NCBI GenBank assembly: GCA_964383365.1
Contig: CAYLHF010000007.1
Span: 1 to 64,000, forward strand
Length of the DNA: 64,000 nucleotides
From: CAYLHF01 sp964383365
Lineage (GTDB): Bacteria > Bacteroidota > Rhodothermia > Rhodothermales > UBA10348
Reading direction: 5' to 3'
The position numbers were made by a program, and so were the translations under genes. Shown here one piece after another: positions 25,508-34,452 of this stretch. Each line of letters begins with the position of its first letter. Position 1 is the first letter of the stretch. Below the pieces are notes generated by a model. It worked only from the letters and a program-made list of their open reading frames with translations, was not told the origin of the DNA and ran no database searches.

Positions 25508-25866
25508 TTTTCCTTTTCCGCTCCGTGTATCTGACCGAACAACTCGTCGAGACGCATTGCTTTTTCAAGCGTATCGTCGAGATGAAACCGAAGCTCTGGA
25601 ACGCCCTTCAGCTGATGCCGAATGTTGCGTGCAAGATGGGTGCGAATTCGCGCCGTCAGTCCGAGCAGGCGAGAGAGCACTGCATCTTTGATTTCTTTGT
25701 CATCTCCAAGAATGCTTACGTACACGTATGCGATGGAAAGATCACGCGTTACACGAACACCGGTAACGGTAATCATCGGCTGGAGAATATCACCGTATTC
25801 GAGAGACAAAATGCCAGCGATTTCGCGCTGCAACATACTCGAAACACGGTCGGTGCGGATACTCAT
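25504..25866 (-). CDS. rbfA: Ribosome-binding factor A
   Basis: 120 residues, normal for RbfA. DRVSSMLQREIAGILSLEYGD at the start and VTGVRVTRDLSIAYVYVSILGD, then the KH-fold end LRFHLDDTLEKAMRLDEL. It assists maturation of the 30S subunit. It lies 41 bp after infB and overlaps truB. Confidence 0.95.
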   Translation of the reverse strand: MSIRTDRVSSMLQREIAGILSLEYGDILQPMITVTGVRVTRDLSIAYVYVSILGDDKEIKDAVLSRLLGLTARIRTHLARNIRHQLKGVPELRFHLDDTLEKAMRLDELFGQIHGAEKEK

Positions 25867-25907
25867 GCTATCGATTCGGAAAAGACGTGATCAGGACAGG
25901 TAAGAAA

Positions 25908-28781
25908 TCAGGTGATCGGTTCGAGTTTTCTCTTCTTCTCAACGATCTCATACGCCTCGATCTGGTCTCCAACCTTGATGTCATTAAAATTCTCGATGGC
26001 GATTCCACACTCATATCCACTCTGTACGTCCCGTACGTCATCCTTGAACCGACGCAATGAACTCAGTGAACCATCATAAATAACGATACCGTCGCGAATG
26101 AGATGAATGGTATCCGACCGTTTTATCTTGCCTTCCTGCACAAAACAACCGGCAATCGTGCCTGCTTTTGGCACCTTGAAAATATCTCGTACTTCGACGG
26201 TCGAAGTGATATTTTCCAGCTTTTCGGGTGAAAGAAGCCCCTCGAGGGCATCGTGAACCTCTTCAATCGCCTGATAGATAACCGAATACAGTCGGATGTC
26301 AATTTCCTCGCGCTCGGCCAACTGGCGGGCTCCGAGGACCGGGCGGACCTGGAATCCGATGATGATGGCGTTCGAGGCCGAGGCCAGCATCACGTCGCTC
26401 TCGTTGATCGCGCCAACACCCTTATGAATAATATTGACGACGACCTCCTCCGTCGACAGTTTTAGAAGAGCATCCGAGAGAGCCTCAACGGATCCGCCGA
26501 CGTCCCCTTTCACGATGAGGTGAAGCTCCCTGAATTCTCCGAGGGCGAGTCGTCTTCCAATTTCGTCAAGCGTGATGTGTTTATGCTGACGGAGCGCCTG
26601 TTCTCTGTGAATCTGCTGCCGTTTATGCGAGATTTCCTTGGCTTCCTTCTCATCCGGAACGACAATGAAGGTGTCTCCTACTTCCGGGGCGCCTTCTATT
26701 CCGATTACCTGGGCCGGCATTGCGGGTCCGACTTCCGTCGTACGTTTATCCCGTTCGTCAAACATGGCACGAACGCGCCCATAGTAAATACCGGCGACGA
26801 ACGGATCTCCAACTCGCAGTGTCCCATTTTGGACGAGAACCGTCGCGACATTTCCTCGCCCTTTCTCAAGTCGACTCTCTACGACGGTACAAACGGCTCC
26901 GCGCGAAGGATTGGCTTTAAGATCGAGCATTTCAGCTTCAAGAAGCACTTTGTCGAGAAGACTCTGAATTCCCTGACCTGTTTTGGCAGAGACCAGTTCG
27001 GCCTGAATCTTTCCACCGTACGGCTCGACCAGGACGTTGTGATCGGCCAACTGCTGCATCACACGCTGATCATTGGCGTTGGGCTTGTCAATCTTGTTTA
27101 TAGCAACGACCAGGGGCACCTCTGCCGCCTTTGCGTGGTTAATGGCCTCGATCGTCTGAGGCATGACGGCGTCGTCGGCGGCCACTACGAGAATGACGAT
27201 ATCGGTAACCTGGGCGCCTCGTGCACGCATAGCAGTAAATGCTTCGTGACCAGGCGTATCCAGAAATGTGATGATCTTGCCGCTCGAAAGTTGTACCTGG
27301 TAGGCTCCGATATGCTGCGTGATTCCGCCTGCTTCACCTGCGACAACGTTCTCGCTTCTGATATGGTCGAGCAGTGAAGTTTTTCCGTGGTCAACATGGC
27401 CCATTACGGTCACGACAGGGGCTCGATTCTCAAGATCGGCGGGATCATCTTCTTCCAGGACGATATCAGTGGTTGTGAAATCGGTTATGAACTCGACTTC
27501 ATAGCCGTACTCGTCGGCTACGAAAGTGATCGTGTCAGCGTCCAATCGCTGATTGATCGAGACCATCATACCGGCCGCAAAGAGCGTTCCGATGAGCTCA
27601 TTGACACCGACATCCATCAGATTGGCGAGTTCACCTGTCGAAACAAATTCCGTTACGCTGAGAACGGAGTCTTCCTCCAGTCGTTGAGCTGCCTCCTTTT
27701 CTCGTGCCTCTGCCCGCTCGTCACGTTTGGCACGACGACGTTTTTGCCGAGACCGACTCGCGCCCATCTCCAACTCACGAAGCGTTTCCTGAAGACTCTG
27801 TTCGACGTCTGCCTGATTAACAGATGGCCCTCTTTTCCCTTTCTTCTTTCTAGGAGCCGGTTCTTTTGCCGATGATTTTGTAGCCGTTTTCTTGGCCGAA
27901 GCATCAACAGGCTTCCGTTTTCTTTTTCTTCGCCGTTTTGTCCCCGGTTCTGCCTCTTCGACGGTTCCCAGGTCAATCTTACCAAGAATCTTTGTTCCCT
28001 GGAGCTTATACCGATCCGCACCGATGATTTTTTCTTCGGCTCCATCCGGTGGTTTCACGTCCGTTGACTCCTCCGGGGAAACACCAGTCGCCGTTCCTGG
28101 ATCTTTCGGAGACGAAGTCGAAGGCTCTGTTGTCGTCTCAGTCTCGACAGAATCGGAGGGTTCCGCGACCACCGTTTCAGCCGTAGAGTCGACGGCAGGC
28201 GCTTCGTCGGTCGGTTCGTCCGTAGTCGGTTCGTCCGTCGACGGTTCGATACCTGCTTCGGGCGTCTCGACGGAAGGTGCATCTTCTGTAGGTTCGGAAG
28301 CTGTTACCGCTTCCTCCGTCGCCGGTAGATCAACCGGAATATCGTCATGGTCTTCTTTCGCATCTGGGACATCGTCTATTTCGACGAATTCAGCCTGGGG
28401 CTCCGTGATTTCAGCCGACTCAGCCGGGACATCAGCGACCGGGTCTGGATCCGACTCCAGTTCGGCTGGCACATCGATTTCCTCTTCTTCCGTCGATGAA
28501 TCGTCGGTATCAGTGTCTTCTCCATCGATCGACTGATCCAGAGCGATCTTCGCAGCTCGTTTTTCTCGAATCCTTGCCGCAAGGGCCTTATCGTCAGCAA
28601 ATTCTTCGAGCAATTCGAGATAGGCATCCTCGTTGGTTATCGAGGCATTGATACCCTTCCCGGTCAGAGCGTCTCCGTGTCCGGTAGCCACAAGGTGTTC
28701 AACTAAAGAATCGACCGCGATATTCATCTCGCGGGATACCTTGAACAACCGGACTTTCTTAAAATTATCTGTTTCCGTCAT
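25908..28781 (-). CDS. infB: Translation initiation factor IF-2
   Basis: 957 residues. An N-terminal domain (KVRLFKVSREMNIAVDSLVEHL) is followed by a long, acidic Glu/Ser/Thr/Pro segment to about residue 240 and a basic RRRKRKRK region. The GTPase core has APVVTVMGHVDHGKTSLLDHIR (G1), FLDTPGHEAF (G3) and AINKIDK (G4), then the C-terminal tRNA-binding beta barrels. IF-2 brings initiator tRNA to the 30S subunit. The acidic spacer is longer than in E. coli. The gene starts 41 bp after the corrected nusA stop and is part of rimP-nusA-infB. Confidence 0.97.
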   Translation of the reverse strand: MTETDNFKKVRLFKVSREMNIAVDSLVEHLVATGHGDALTGKGINASITNEDAYLELLEEFADDKALAARIREKRAAKIALDQSIDGEDTDTDDSSTEEEEIDVPAELESDPDPVADVPAESAEITEPQAEFVEIDDVPDAKEDHDDIPVDLPATEEAVTASEPTEDAPSVETPEAGIEPSTDEPTTDEPTDEAPAVDSTAETVVAEPSDSVETETTTEPSTSSPKDPGTATGVSPEESTDVKPPDGAEEKIIGADRYKLQGTKILGKIDLGTVEEAEPGTKRRRKRKRKPVDASAKKTATKSSAKEPAPRKKKGKRGPSVNQADVEQSLQETLRELEMGASRSRQKRRRAKRDERAEAREKEAAQRLEEDSVLSVTEFVSTGELANLMDVGVNELIGTLFAAGMMVSINQRLDADTITFVADEYGYEVEFITDFTTTDIVLEEDDPADLENRAPVVTVMGHVDHGKTSLLDHIRSENVVAGEAGGITQHIGAYQVQLSSGKIITFLDTPGHEAFTAMRARGAQVTDIVILVVAADDAVMPQTIEAINHAKAAEVPLVVAINKIDKPNANDQRVMQQLADHNVLVEPYGGKIQAELVSAKTGQGIQSLLDKVLLEAEMLDLKANPSRGAVCTVVESRLEKGRGNVATVLVQNGTLRVGDPFVAGIYYGRVRAMFDERDKRTTEVGPAMPAQVIGIEGAPEVGDTFIVVPDEKEAKEISHKRQQIHREQALRQHKHITLDEIGRRLALGEFRELHLIVKGDVGGSVEALSDALLKLSTEEVVVNIIHKGVGAINESDVMLASASNAIIIGFQVRPVLGARQLAEREEIDIRLYSVIYQAIEEVHDALEGLLSPEKLENITSTVEVRDIFKVPKAGTIAGCFVQEGKIKRSDTIHLIRDGIVIYDGSLSSLRRFKDDVRDVQSGYECGIAIENFNDIKVGDQIEAYEIVEKKRKLEPIT

Positions 28782-28822
28782 ATATGCGTTATTGCATCAC
28801 AACCTATCTACATCGATGGGTT

Positions 28823-30588
28823 CTATGCCTCTATAGTTCCTCCACTGGTCTCTGACTCAGTTTCCCCGGTAGCTACTTCCGGTTCATCTCCTTGCCCTTC
28901 CCCCGTTGCAGCTTCTGGTTCGGCTTCCGGCGTTTCCTCCGCNNNNNNNNNNNNNNNNNNNNNNNNNNNNNNNNNNNNNNNNNNNNNNNNNNNNNNNNNN
29001 NNNNNNNNNNNNNNNNNNNNNNNNNNNNNNNNNNNNNNNNNNCTCCTTGCCCTTCCCCCGTTGCAGCTTCTGGTTCGGCTTCCGGCGTTTCCTCCGCGGC
29101 AGCTTCTGGTTCGGCTTCCGGCGTTTCCTCCGCTGCAGCTTCTGGTTCGGCTTCCGGCGTTTCCTCCGCTGCAGCTTCTGGTTCGGATTCCGGCGCTTCT
29201 TCCGCGACAGCTTCTGGTTCGGATTCCGGCATTTCTTCCGCGGCAGCTTCTGGTTCGGCTTCCGGTGTTTCTTCCGCCACGACAGCAGGAGCGGCCTCCG
29301 CCACGACAGCCGAAGTCGCTTCGGCCGCCACTCCGACCTCGTTTTCTTCTTCAAATTCCGCTCGAATCACAGCGAGTACCGACTCGGCAACATCTTCTTC
29401 GAGCCCCGTCCTACGGATCAACTCGTCACGAGATAACTCCAGAACAGCACGTGCTGAATCGCAACCTATGTCGCGCAATTTCTTGAGGACGTCCGGATCG
29501 ATCTCGTCCGAAAACTCTTCGATCTCAACATCCTCTTCGTCGTCCGAAATCTCTCTATAGACATCAATTTCATACCCGGCCAACATCGAGGCAAGCCGAA
29601 TATTGATGCCACCCCTACCGATCGCCTGACTCACTTCATCCGCTCGAACAACCACTTTGGCTCTCGGTGGATCGAGATCATCATTCAGGTTTACCATGAA
29701 CGGACTTGCAGGCGAGAGGGCCCTCTTGATCAGTTCCGTCTTGTCTTCGGTCCACTGAACAACATCGATATTTTCGTTTCCGAGTTCCCGGACCACCGCA
29801 TGAATACGGGACCCTTTCATCCCGACACAGGCGCCGACCGGATCGATGCGTTCATCGTACGAGACCACGGCGACCTTCGCCCGTTCTCCCGGTTCACGTA
29901 CGATTTTCTTGATCTCTACGATGCCCTCGTCAATCTCGGGGACTTCCAGTTCGAAGAGCTGCTCCATAAACATGGGATCCGCTCTCGAAATGATAATTTG
30001 AGGATTTCCTGCAGCATCACGGTTGACTTCCTTGATGACTGCCCGAACCATGTCCCCTTTGCGGTATCGATCTCTATAGATCTGCTCCGATCTTGGGAGA
30101 ATGAGTTCGACTTTGTTATGGATGACCAGGATTTCCCGTCGTCTGATCTGGTAGATCTCACCTACTACAACCTCACCGACCAGCTCCTTGTACCATTCAA
30201 AGACATTTTCCTTCTCAATGTCTCGAATTCGTTGACTGAATGTCTGCCTGGCCGTCATAACGGCGCGGCGGCCGAAGTGCTTGAAATCGACTTCCTCCGC
30301 AACTTCATCGCCGACACCAAAGTCAGCATCGATCCGAACAGCGTCTGAATATTCTATCTGGGTGACAGGATCAGAGAGTTCCCAGTCCTTGACCACTTCC
30401 CGGATATGCAAAATTTGCATATCACCATGGTCCGGATTGAGAATAATCTCGAATGAATCGTCTGAGCCATAACGCTTACGAATCATCGCGCGGAATACGT
30501 CTTCAACAATCAGTTGAAGCGTATCCCGATCGAGACCCTTCTCTCTCGCAATTTCTGCGAATGACGAGACAAGTACTGAATTCTGCAT
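28823..30588 (-). CDS. nusA: Transcription termination/antitermination protein NusA, acidic repeat tail (crosses gap)
   Basis: NusA core: N-terminal domain (LQLIVEDVFRAMIRKRYGSDDSFEIILNPD), S1 (GEVVVGEIYQIRRREILVIHNKVELILPRSEQ), and two KH domains (RIDPVGACVGMKGSRIHAVVREL; AKVVVRADEVSQAIGRGGINIRLASML), then a helix-hairpin-helix end. The tail is a Glu-rich 12-residue repeat interrupted by a gap. The 55 bp before and after the gap are identical; dropping the duplicate and the Ns gives one frame, ending ...GEGQGDEPEVATGETESETSGGTIEA at TAG 28823. Read literally the frame instead switches to a basic sequence, which is an artefact. NusA regulates pausing and termination. Confidence 0.93.
28888..29097. 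repeat. 55-bp identical flanks around a 100-N gap (assembly artefact)
   Basis: 28888-28942 and 29043-29097 are the same 55 bases, with 100 N between (28943-29042). 55 is a common assembler k-mer length, so the two contigs likely end in the same k-mer and the gap is probably zero or one repeat unit. It therefore adds about 155 false bases to nusA. Confidence 0.85.
29060..29276 (-). repeat. Six 36-bp tandem units in nusA (12-residue acidic repeat)
   Basis: On the minus strand the codons give EETPEAEPEAAA, EEMPESEPEAVA, EEAPESEPEAAA, then three near-identical EETPEAEPEAA(A/T) units. The downstream units are almost identical at base level, so copy number may vary between strains or be collapsed in this assembly. 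Confidence 0.9.
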
Positions 30589-30629
30589 GAACGCGTTTTA
30601 TCGTTTTGAAGCAACCCCGGAGAGACCAA

Positions 30630-31127
30630 CTACCATGGTAGCATGACCTGCGCTTGAGCCACTTCCTCAAAATCGATTGTAAGTATTTTTGTGTTTGAAA
30701 TCTGGAGTTCGAGGAGATCATCAGAACATGAGACGAGCTCACCCTCAACTGTTCGACCGGACGAAGCCTCATCAGAGGCCGGGTTCGACGCAAGATGAAT
30801 GGAAAGTTTCTTACCCACGTGTTTGGCGTACTGACGCCTAAGATGAAAAGCCCGATCCGGACCCGGAGAAGAGACATTCAAGTGATACCGACCGCGTACG
30901 ATATCTGCTGTTTCTATCAGAAATCCAAGTTGTCGGCTGATTCGTGACAGATCGTCAAGGCCGATCCCGTTGTCCCCATCGAAATACACGTCTATCACGC
31001 GTGATCCTTTCTGCCCGCGCAATACGACATCAACGAGAAAGAATGAATCATCCTCAATTGCCTGTGTTGCAAAGGCTGAAACCTGGCTGCGCAAGTCACT
31101 ATGTATGTCCGTCGAGGTCTCTTTCAT
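30630..31127 (-). CDS. rimP: Ribosome maturation factor RimP
   Basis: 165 residues from ATG 31127; the preceding GTG at 31130 is less likely. DSFFLVDVVLRGQKGSRVIDVYFDGDNGIGLDDLSRISRQLGFLIE and YHLNVSSPGPDRAFHLRRQYAKHVGKKLSIHL are diagnostic of RimP, with an SH3-like end (ILTIDFEEVAQAQVMLPW). It helps 30S assembly. It leads the rimP-nusA-infB operon, and an intrinsic terminator ends 13 nt before its start codon, suggesting attenuation. Confidence 0.95.
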   Translation of the reverse strand: MKETSTDIHSDLRSQVSAFATQAIEDDSFFLVDVVLRGQKGSRVIDVYFDGDNGIGLDDLSRISRQLGFLIETADIVRGRYHLNVSSPGPDRAFHLRRQYAKHVGKKLSIHLASNPASDEASSGRTVEGELVSCSDDLLELQISNTKILTIDFEEVAQAQVMLPW

Positions 31128-31140
31128 CACCCTACTCTGT

Positions 31141-31173
31141 AAAAAACGCCCGTTCCGATCGTTCGGACGGGCG
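31141..31173 (-). terminator. Intrinsic terminator in the rimP leader
   Basis: On the minus strand: CGCCCGTCCGA, a small loop, then TCGGAACGGGCG (11 pairs, one bulge), followed directly by six T (31146-31141). The rimP ribosome-binding region and ATG come only 13 nt later. It can end transcripts from prfB-nadB, and any rimP transcript starting upstream must read through it. Confidence 0.85.
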
Positions 31174-31335
31174 CCTCCAAATCCTCCAATGATCCGGAAA
31201 AGACGAGCTATCGCCTCAACCAGTCCACATACACGAATATACGCATTCAGAATGGACTTTAGAAATAGTACAGCCGGCTTAAAGCCGCATTCTCTCGGGC
31301 TTCATACGGGTATTGCACGTACCATACCAACCGTC

Positions 31336-32922
31336 TCAGATGATAGTAGGCCGTAGGTCCTGTGCGGTGTCCGGATAATCGGTCATGAAATGCAGCCCAC
31401 GACTTTCACGTCTGAATCGGGCGCTTCGAATAATCAGGTAAGCAACCGCGACCATATTTCTCAGCTCACAAAGTGAACTGGATACGTTTGATTTCTTGTA
31501 GAATGCCTCCGTCTCCTCAAACAAAAGACGTGTTCGTCTCTCCGCTCGAGCCAGCCTGAGCGTCGATCGAACGATACCAACATAGTCCCACATGACCCGT
31601 TGTAACTCATCCCGATTGTGTGAAATGAGGATCCACTCGGCCGGATGCGAGGTACCGCTGTCGTCCCAAGCGGGAATATCAGGAATGACAGGGCGTTGCG
31701 ACTGAAGAGACAACGCGTAGCGGGCGGCCCTATGACTCACAACGAGCGCTTCCAGGAGTGAATTACTGGCTAACCTGTTCGCTCCATGAAGCCCTGTACA
31801 GGCCACTTCACCGCAAGCCAGTAGATTCTTGATAGAGGTCTGGCCATTGATATCTGTCTTGACACCTCCACACATGTAATGCGCAGCCGGAACAACCGGA
31901 ATCGGTTCCCTGGCCATATCAATCCCGTATCGCAGGCAGGTTTTGAAGATGGTAGGGAACCTGTGCTGTAAATAGTCTGTGCCTTTATCCGAAATATCCA
32001 GCAGTACGTGAGATTCGCCGAGCGTCTTCAACTGATCGTCGATGGCCCTTGCCACGATGTCCCGCGGTGCCAGTTCCTCCCGATCATCATAATCGGGCAT
32101 GAATCGGTGGCCATCGATGGTGGTGAGCACGGCGCCATCCCCTCTGACCGCTTCGGATATGAGAAACGAATCAGCGTCATCATGAAACAGGGAGGTCGGA
32201 TGAAATTGAACGAATTCAAGATTTTCAATCCGGGCCTTGGCCCGATAAGCCATCGCAATTCCGTCCCCGGTCGCCACAAGAGGATTCGTCGTGTGTAAAT
32301 AAACGTGCCCGGCGCCTCCCGTTGCGAGCATCGTGACAGCAGCTCTAAACGCTAATACCTGCCCACGCCGTTCATCAAACACATAAGCGCCGAAGCAACA
32401 GATCTCCGGCTGGACCCTTGTGACCATCTGCCCAAGATGATGCTCTGTTATCAATTCCATGGCAAAATGGAATTCAAAAAGCGAAATATTGCGATGAGAT
32501 CGAACGCGCTCCAGTAGTGATTTTTCTACTTCATGTCCTGTCGCATCGGCCGCGTGAACGATTCTTTCCGTACCATGGCCCCCTTCTTTCCCAAGGTGAA
32601 GCTGCCCGGAGTCATCCGAACTGAATTTTGCTCCAATTTGCTGTAGATCCGCGATACGCTCCGGACCTTCGGTGACAATCGTGCGCACGACCTCTTCATC
32701 ACACAGGCCGGCACCCGCTATCAATGTGTCCCTGAGGTGGGCTTCGCTGGAATCATCAGACCGGACGGCTGCAGCGATGCCTCCCTGGGCATAGTTCGTA
32801 TTCGACTCAGACGACTCTTTCTTGGTAATGACAGCAACGCTGCCATATTCCGCTACTTTCAACGCAAAGGACAATCCGGCTGCACCGCTACCCAAAACGA
32901 GATAATCGAAGTGTTCGTCCAT
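31336..32922 (-). CDS. nadB: L-aspartate oxidase
   Basis: 528 residues. FAD-binding YLVLGSGAAGLSFALKVAEYGSVAVITK at residues 7-34, the SNTNYAQGGIAAA block, and FLISEAVRGDGAVL, with the substrate-binding GGVKTDINGQTSIKNLLACGEVACTGLHGANRLASNSLLEALV. Succinate-dehydrogenase-like C-terminal helices follow. It oxidises aspartate to iminoaspartate, the first step of NAD synthesis; nadA and nadC are not in the window. It lies 9 bp after prfB. Confidence 0.95.
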   Translation of the reverse strand: MDEHFDYLVLGSGAAGLSFALKVAEYGSVAVITKKESSESNTNYAQGGIAAAVRSDDSSEAHLRDTLIAGAGLCDEEVVRTIVTEGPERIADLQQIGAKFSSDDSGQLHLGKEGGHGTERIVHAADATGHEVEKSLLERVRSHRNISLFEFHFAMELITEHHLGQMVTRVQPEICCFGAYVFDERRGQVLAFRAAVTMLATGGAGHVYLHTTNPLVATGDGIAMAYRAKARIENLEFVQFHPTSLFHDDADSFLISEAVRGDGAVLTTIDGHRFMPDYDDREELAPRDIVARAIDDQLKTLGESHVLLDISDKGTDYLQHRFPTIFKTCLRYGIDMAREPIPVVPAAHYMCGGVKTDINGQTSIKNLLACGEVACTGLHGANRLASNSLLEALVVSHRAARYALSLQSQRPVIPDIPAWDDSGTSHPAEWILISHNRDELQRVMWDYVGIVRSTLRLARAERRTRLLFEETEAFYKKSNVSSSLCELRNMVAVAYLIIRSARFRRESRGLHFMTDYPDTAQDLRPTII

Positions 32923-32931
32923 TCGCTTTAC

Positions 32932-34039
32932 TCAGGTCGTTCTGAGGAGTAGAAATGCCTTGATGAATTGCTCAAGATCTCCATCCATAACACCTTGAAC
33001 ATCTGTAATCTTGGTTTCCGTCCGGTGATCATTCACCATCGTATACGGCTGAAATACGTATGAACGAATCTGAGATCCCCATTCAATTTTCTTTTTCGAG
33101 CCTTCAATCTCGTTTTTTGCCGCTTCCTGAATATCTCTCTCCAACTGATAGATCCGACTCTTCAACATAGTGGTCGCCCGATCCTTGTTCTGAAGCTGGC
33201 TCCGCTCTTCGGTACACTCAGCCACAACACGGGCCTCCTCTCCATTCGATAACTCTCCGGTCCATATCAACCGAACACCCGTTTCGACTTTATTTACGTT
33301 CTGGCCGCCTTTCCCCCCGGATCTGAATGTCTGGGTTTCAATCTGATCCGATTTGAGCTCGATCGCAATAGTGTCATCAATTTCCGGATAGACGAATACA
33401 CTCGAAAAGGACGTATGACGTCGTCCACTGGAGTCGAATGGAGAAATTCGGACCAATCGGTGTACTCCCGATTCCGATTTCAAATACCCGTAAGCAAAAT
33501 CGCCGGCGATTTCGAGGGTGGCTGATTTTATGCCGGCCACATCGCCCTCCTGATACTCCAGCATTTTTACCTGATATCCCTGACGTTCCCCCCATCGCGC
33601 ATACATCCGCAGGAGCATATCCGCCCAATCCTGACTTTCCGTTCCACCGGCTCCCGGATGGATCGTCAATATGGCGCTTCTTACATCGTCTGGCTCGCTG
33701 AGAAGGCTTTTCAATTCGAGAGCATCCAGCCCTCGCTCCAGGTTCGCCCCTTCCGCGTCGATTTCGGCTGAGAGATCTTCGCCCTCCTCCTCCGCCATTT
33801 CGAGTAGAACATCCAGGTCTTCTGCACGCCCACTCATATCCTGCCACTCCTTGACCAGTGATTTGAGTTGTGCAATCTCTTTTTCAATTTGTTGGGCCCG
33901 AGGCGGATCGGACCAAAAATTCGGATCCAGTCTATGTTCCTCCAGTGACGCTATACGCTCTTGTCGATCAGCGACGTCAAAGATACCTCCCGAGCGTGTC
34001 TACACGCTCTAACAACTTGAGAATCTGGTCTTTATCCAT
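32932..34039 (-). CDS. prfB: Peptide chain release factor 2 (programmed +1 frameshift)
   Basis: The gene starts at ATG 34039 with 20 codons (MDKDQILKLLERVDTLGRYL), meets an in-frame UGA at 33979-33977, and continues in the +1 frame from GAC (33978) to 32932, about 368 residues in all. The continuing frame reads DVADRQERIASLEEHRLDPNFWSDP, and later carries HPGAGGTESQDWADMLLRMYARWGER and the peptidyl-hydrolysis loop RSGGKGGQNVNKVETGVRL (GGQ). RF2 releases peptides at UAA and UGA; low RF2 favours the frameshift, so it self-regulates. nadB follows in the same direction. Confidence 0.96.
33976..33991 (-). promoter_or_regulatory. prfB programmed frameshift signal
   Basis: On the minus strand GGGAGGTATCTTTGAC: an internal Shine-Dalgarno AGG, three bases, the slippery CTT, then the UGA stop and C. 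This is essentially the E. coli RF2 frameshift site, where slow UGA termination lets the ribosome slip +1. Confidence 0.95.
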
Positions 34040-34104
34040 AAGGCAACAGCATTGAAGAAATGTATGGGAGAATGAAGGGTAAAACGGAGATGTCTGCGAT
34101 TATT

Positions 34105-34452
34105 CTAGCGGAGCGATCGCCCGAGATAACTGTACGCAAATCCAATTGCAGCGCCAATAAATACCGTGATCAGGTACGTCATCACGGGAGGCAGTCCGCC
34201 CAGCAGACTTCCGACAACACGGGCCATCTCCGAGACCTGTTCAGGAGCCGATAAAACGTCGTAGAGAATCAGTGATCCCCATGCTACGGCAACACCGAGA
34301 CTCCCTGTCTTAAGACTGCCATCTGGCCACCAGAAAGCGATCAAGCCAGCTCCCAATCCACTGAAAGCCCAACCAAGTCCCAGGTGGAGCGGTAGGGTGA
34401 GAGCAAAAACCAACGCGGCCCTCAGGAGCCACGACGTGTTGAGATGTGTCAT
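34105..34452 (-). CDS. Small membrane protein of unknown function
   Basis: 115 residues with about four hydrophobic segments (WLLRAALVFALTLPLHLGLGWAF, GAGLIAFWW, VAVAWGSLILYDVL, TYLITVFIGAAIGFAYSYL). No recognised domain. The start overlaps the aminotransferase stop by 4 bp (ATGA), so it is co-translated with that gene. Function unknown. Confidence 0.75.
   Translation of the reverse strand: MTHLNTSWLLRAALVFALTLPLHLGLGWAFSGLGAGLIAFWWPDGSLKTGSLGVAVAWGSLILYDVLSAPEQVSEMARVVGSLLGGLPPVMTYLITVFIGAAIGFAYSYLGRSLR

Noticed and set aside
27892..28536. A Ser/Thr/Gly/Val-rich plus-strand open frame
   Set aside because: It is the antisense shadow of the acidic, repetitive infB spacer.
28873..28942. A basic end (RRKRRKPNQK...) for NusA
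   Set aside because: It arises from reading past the 100-N run in an arbitrary frame; the collapsed overlap gives an acidic end.
31255..31300. GCGGCTTTAAGCCGG hairpin upstream of rimP as a possible riboswitch or tRNA part
   Set aside because: No tRNA cloverleaf, T-loop or known riboswitch pattern could be built around it.
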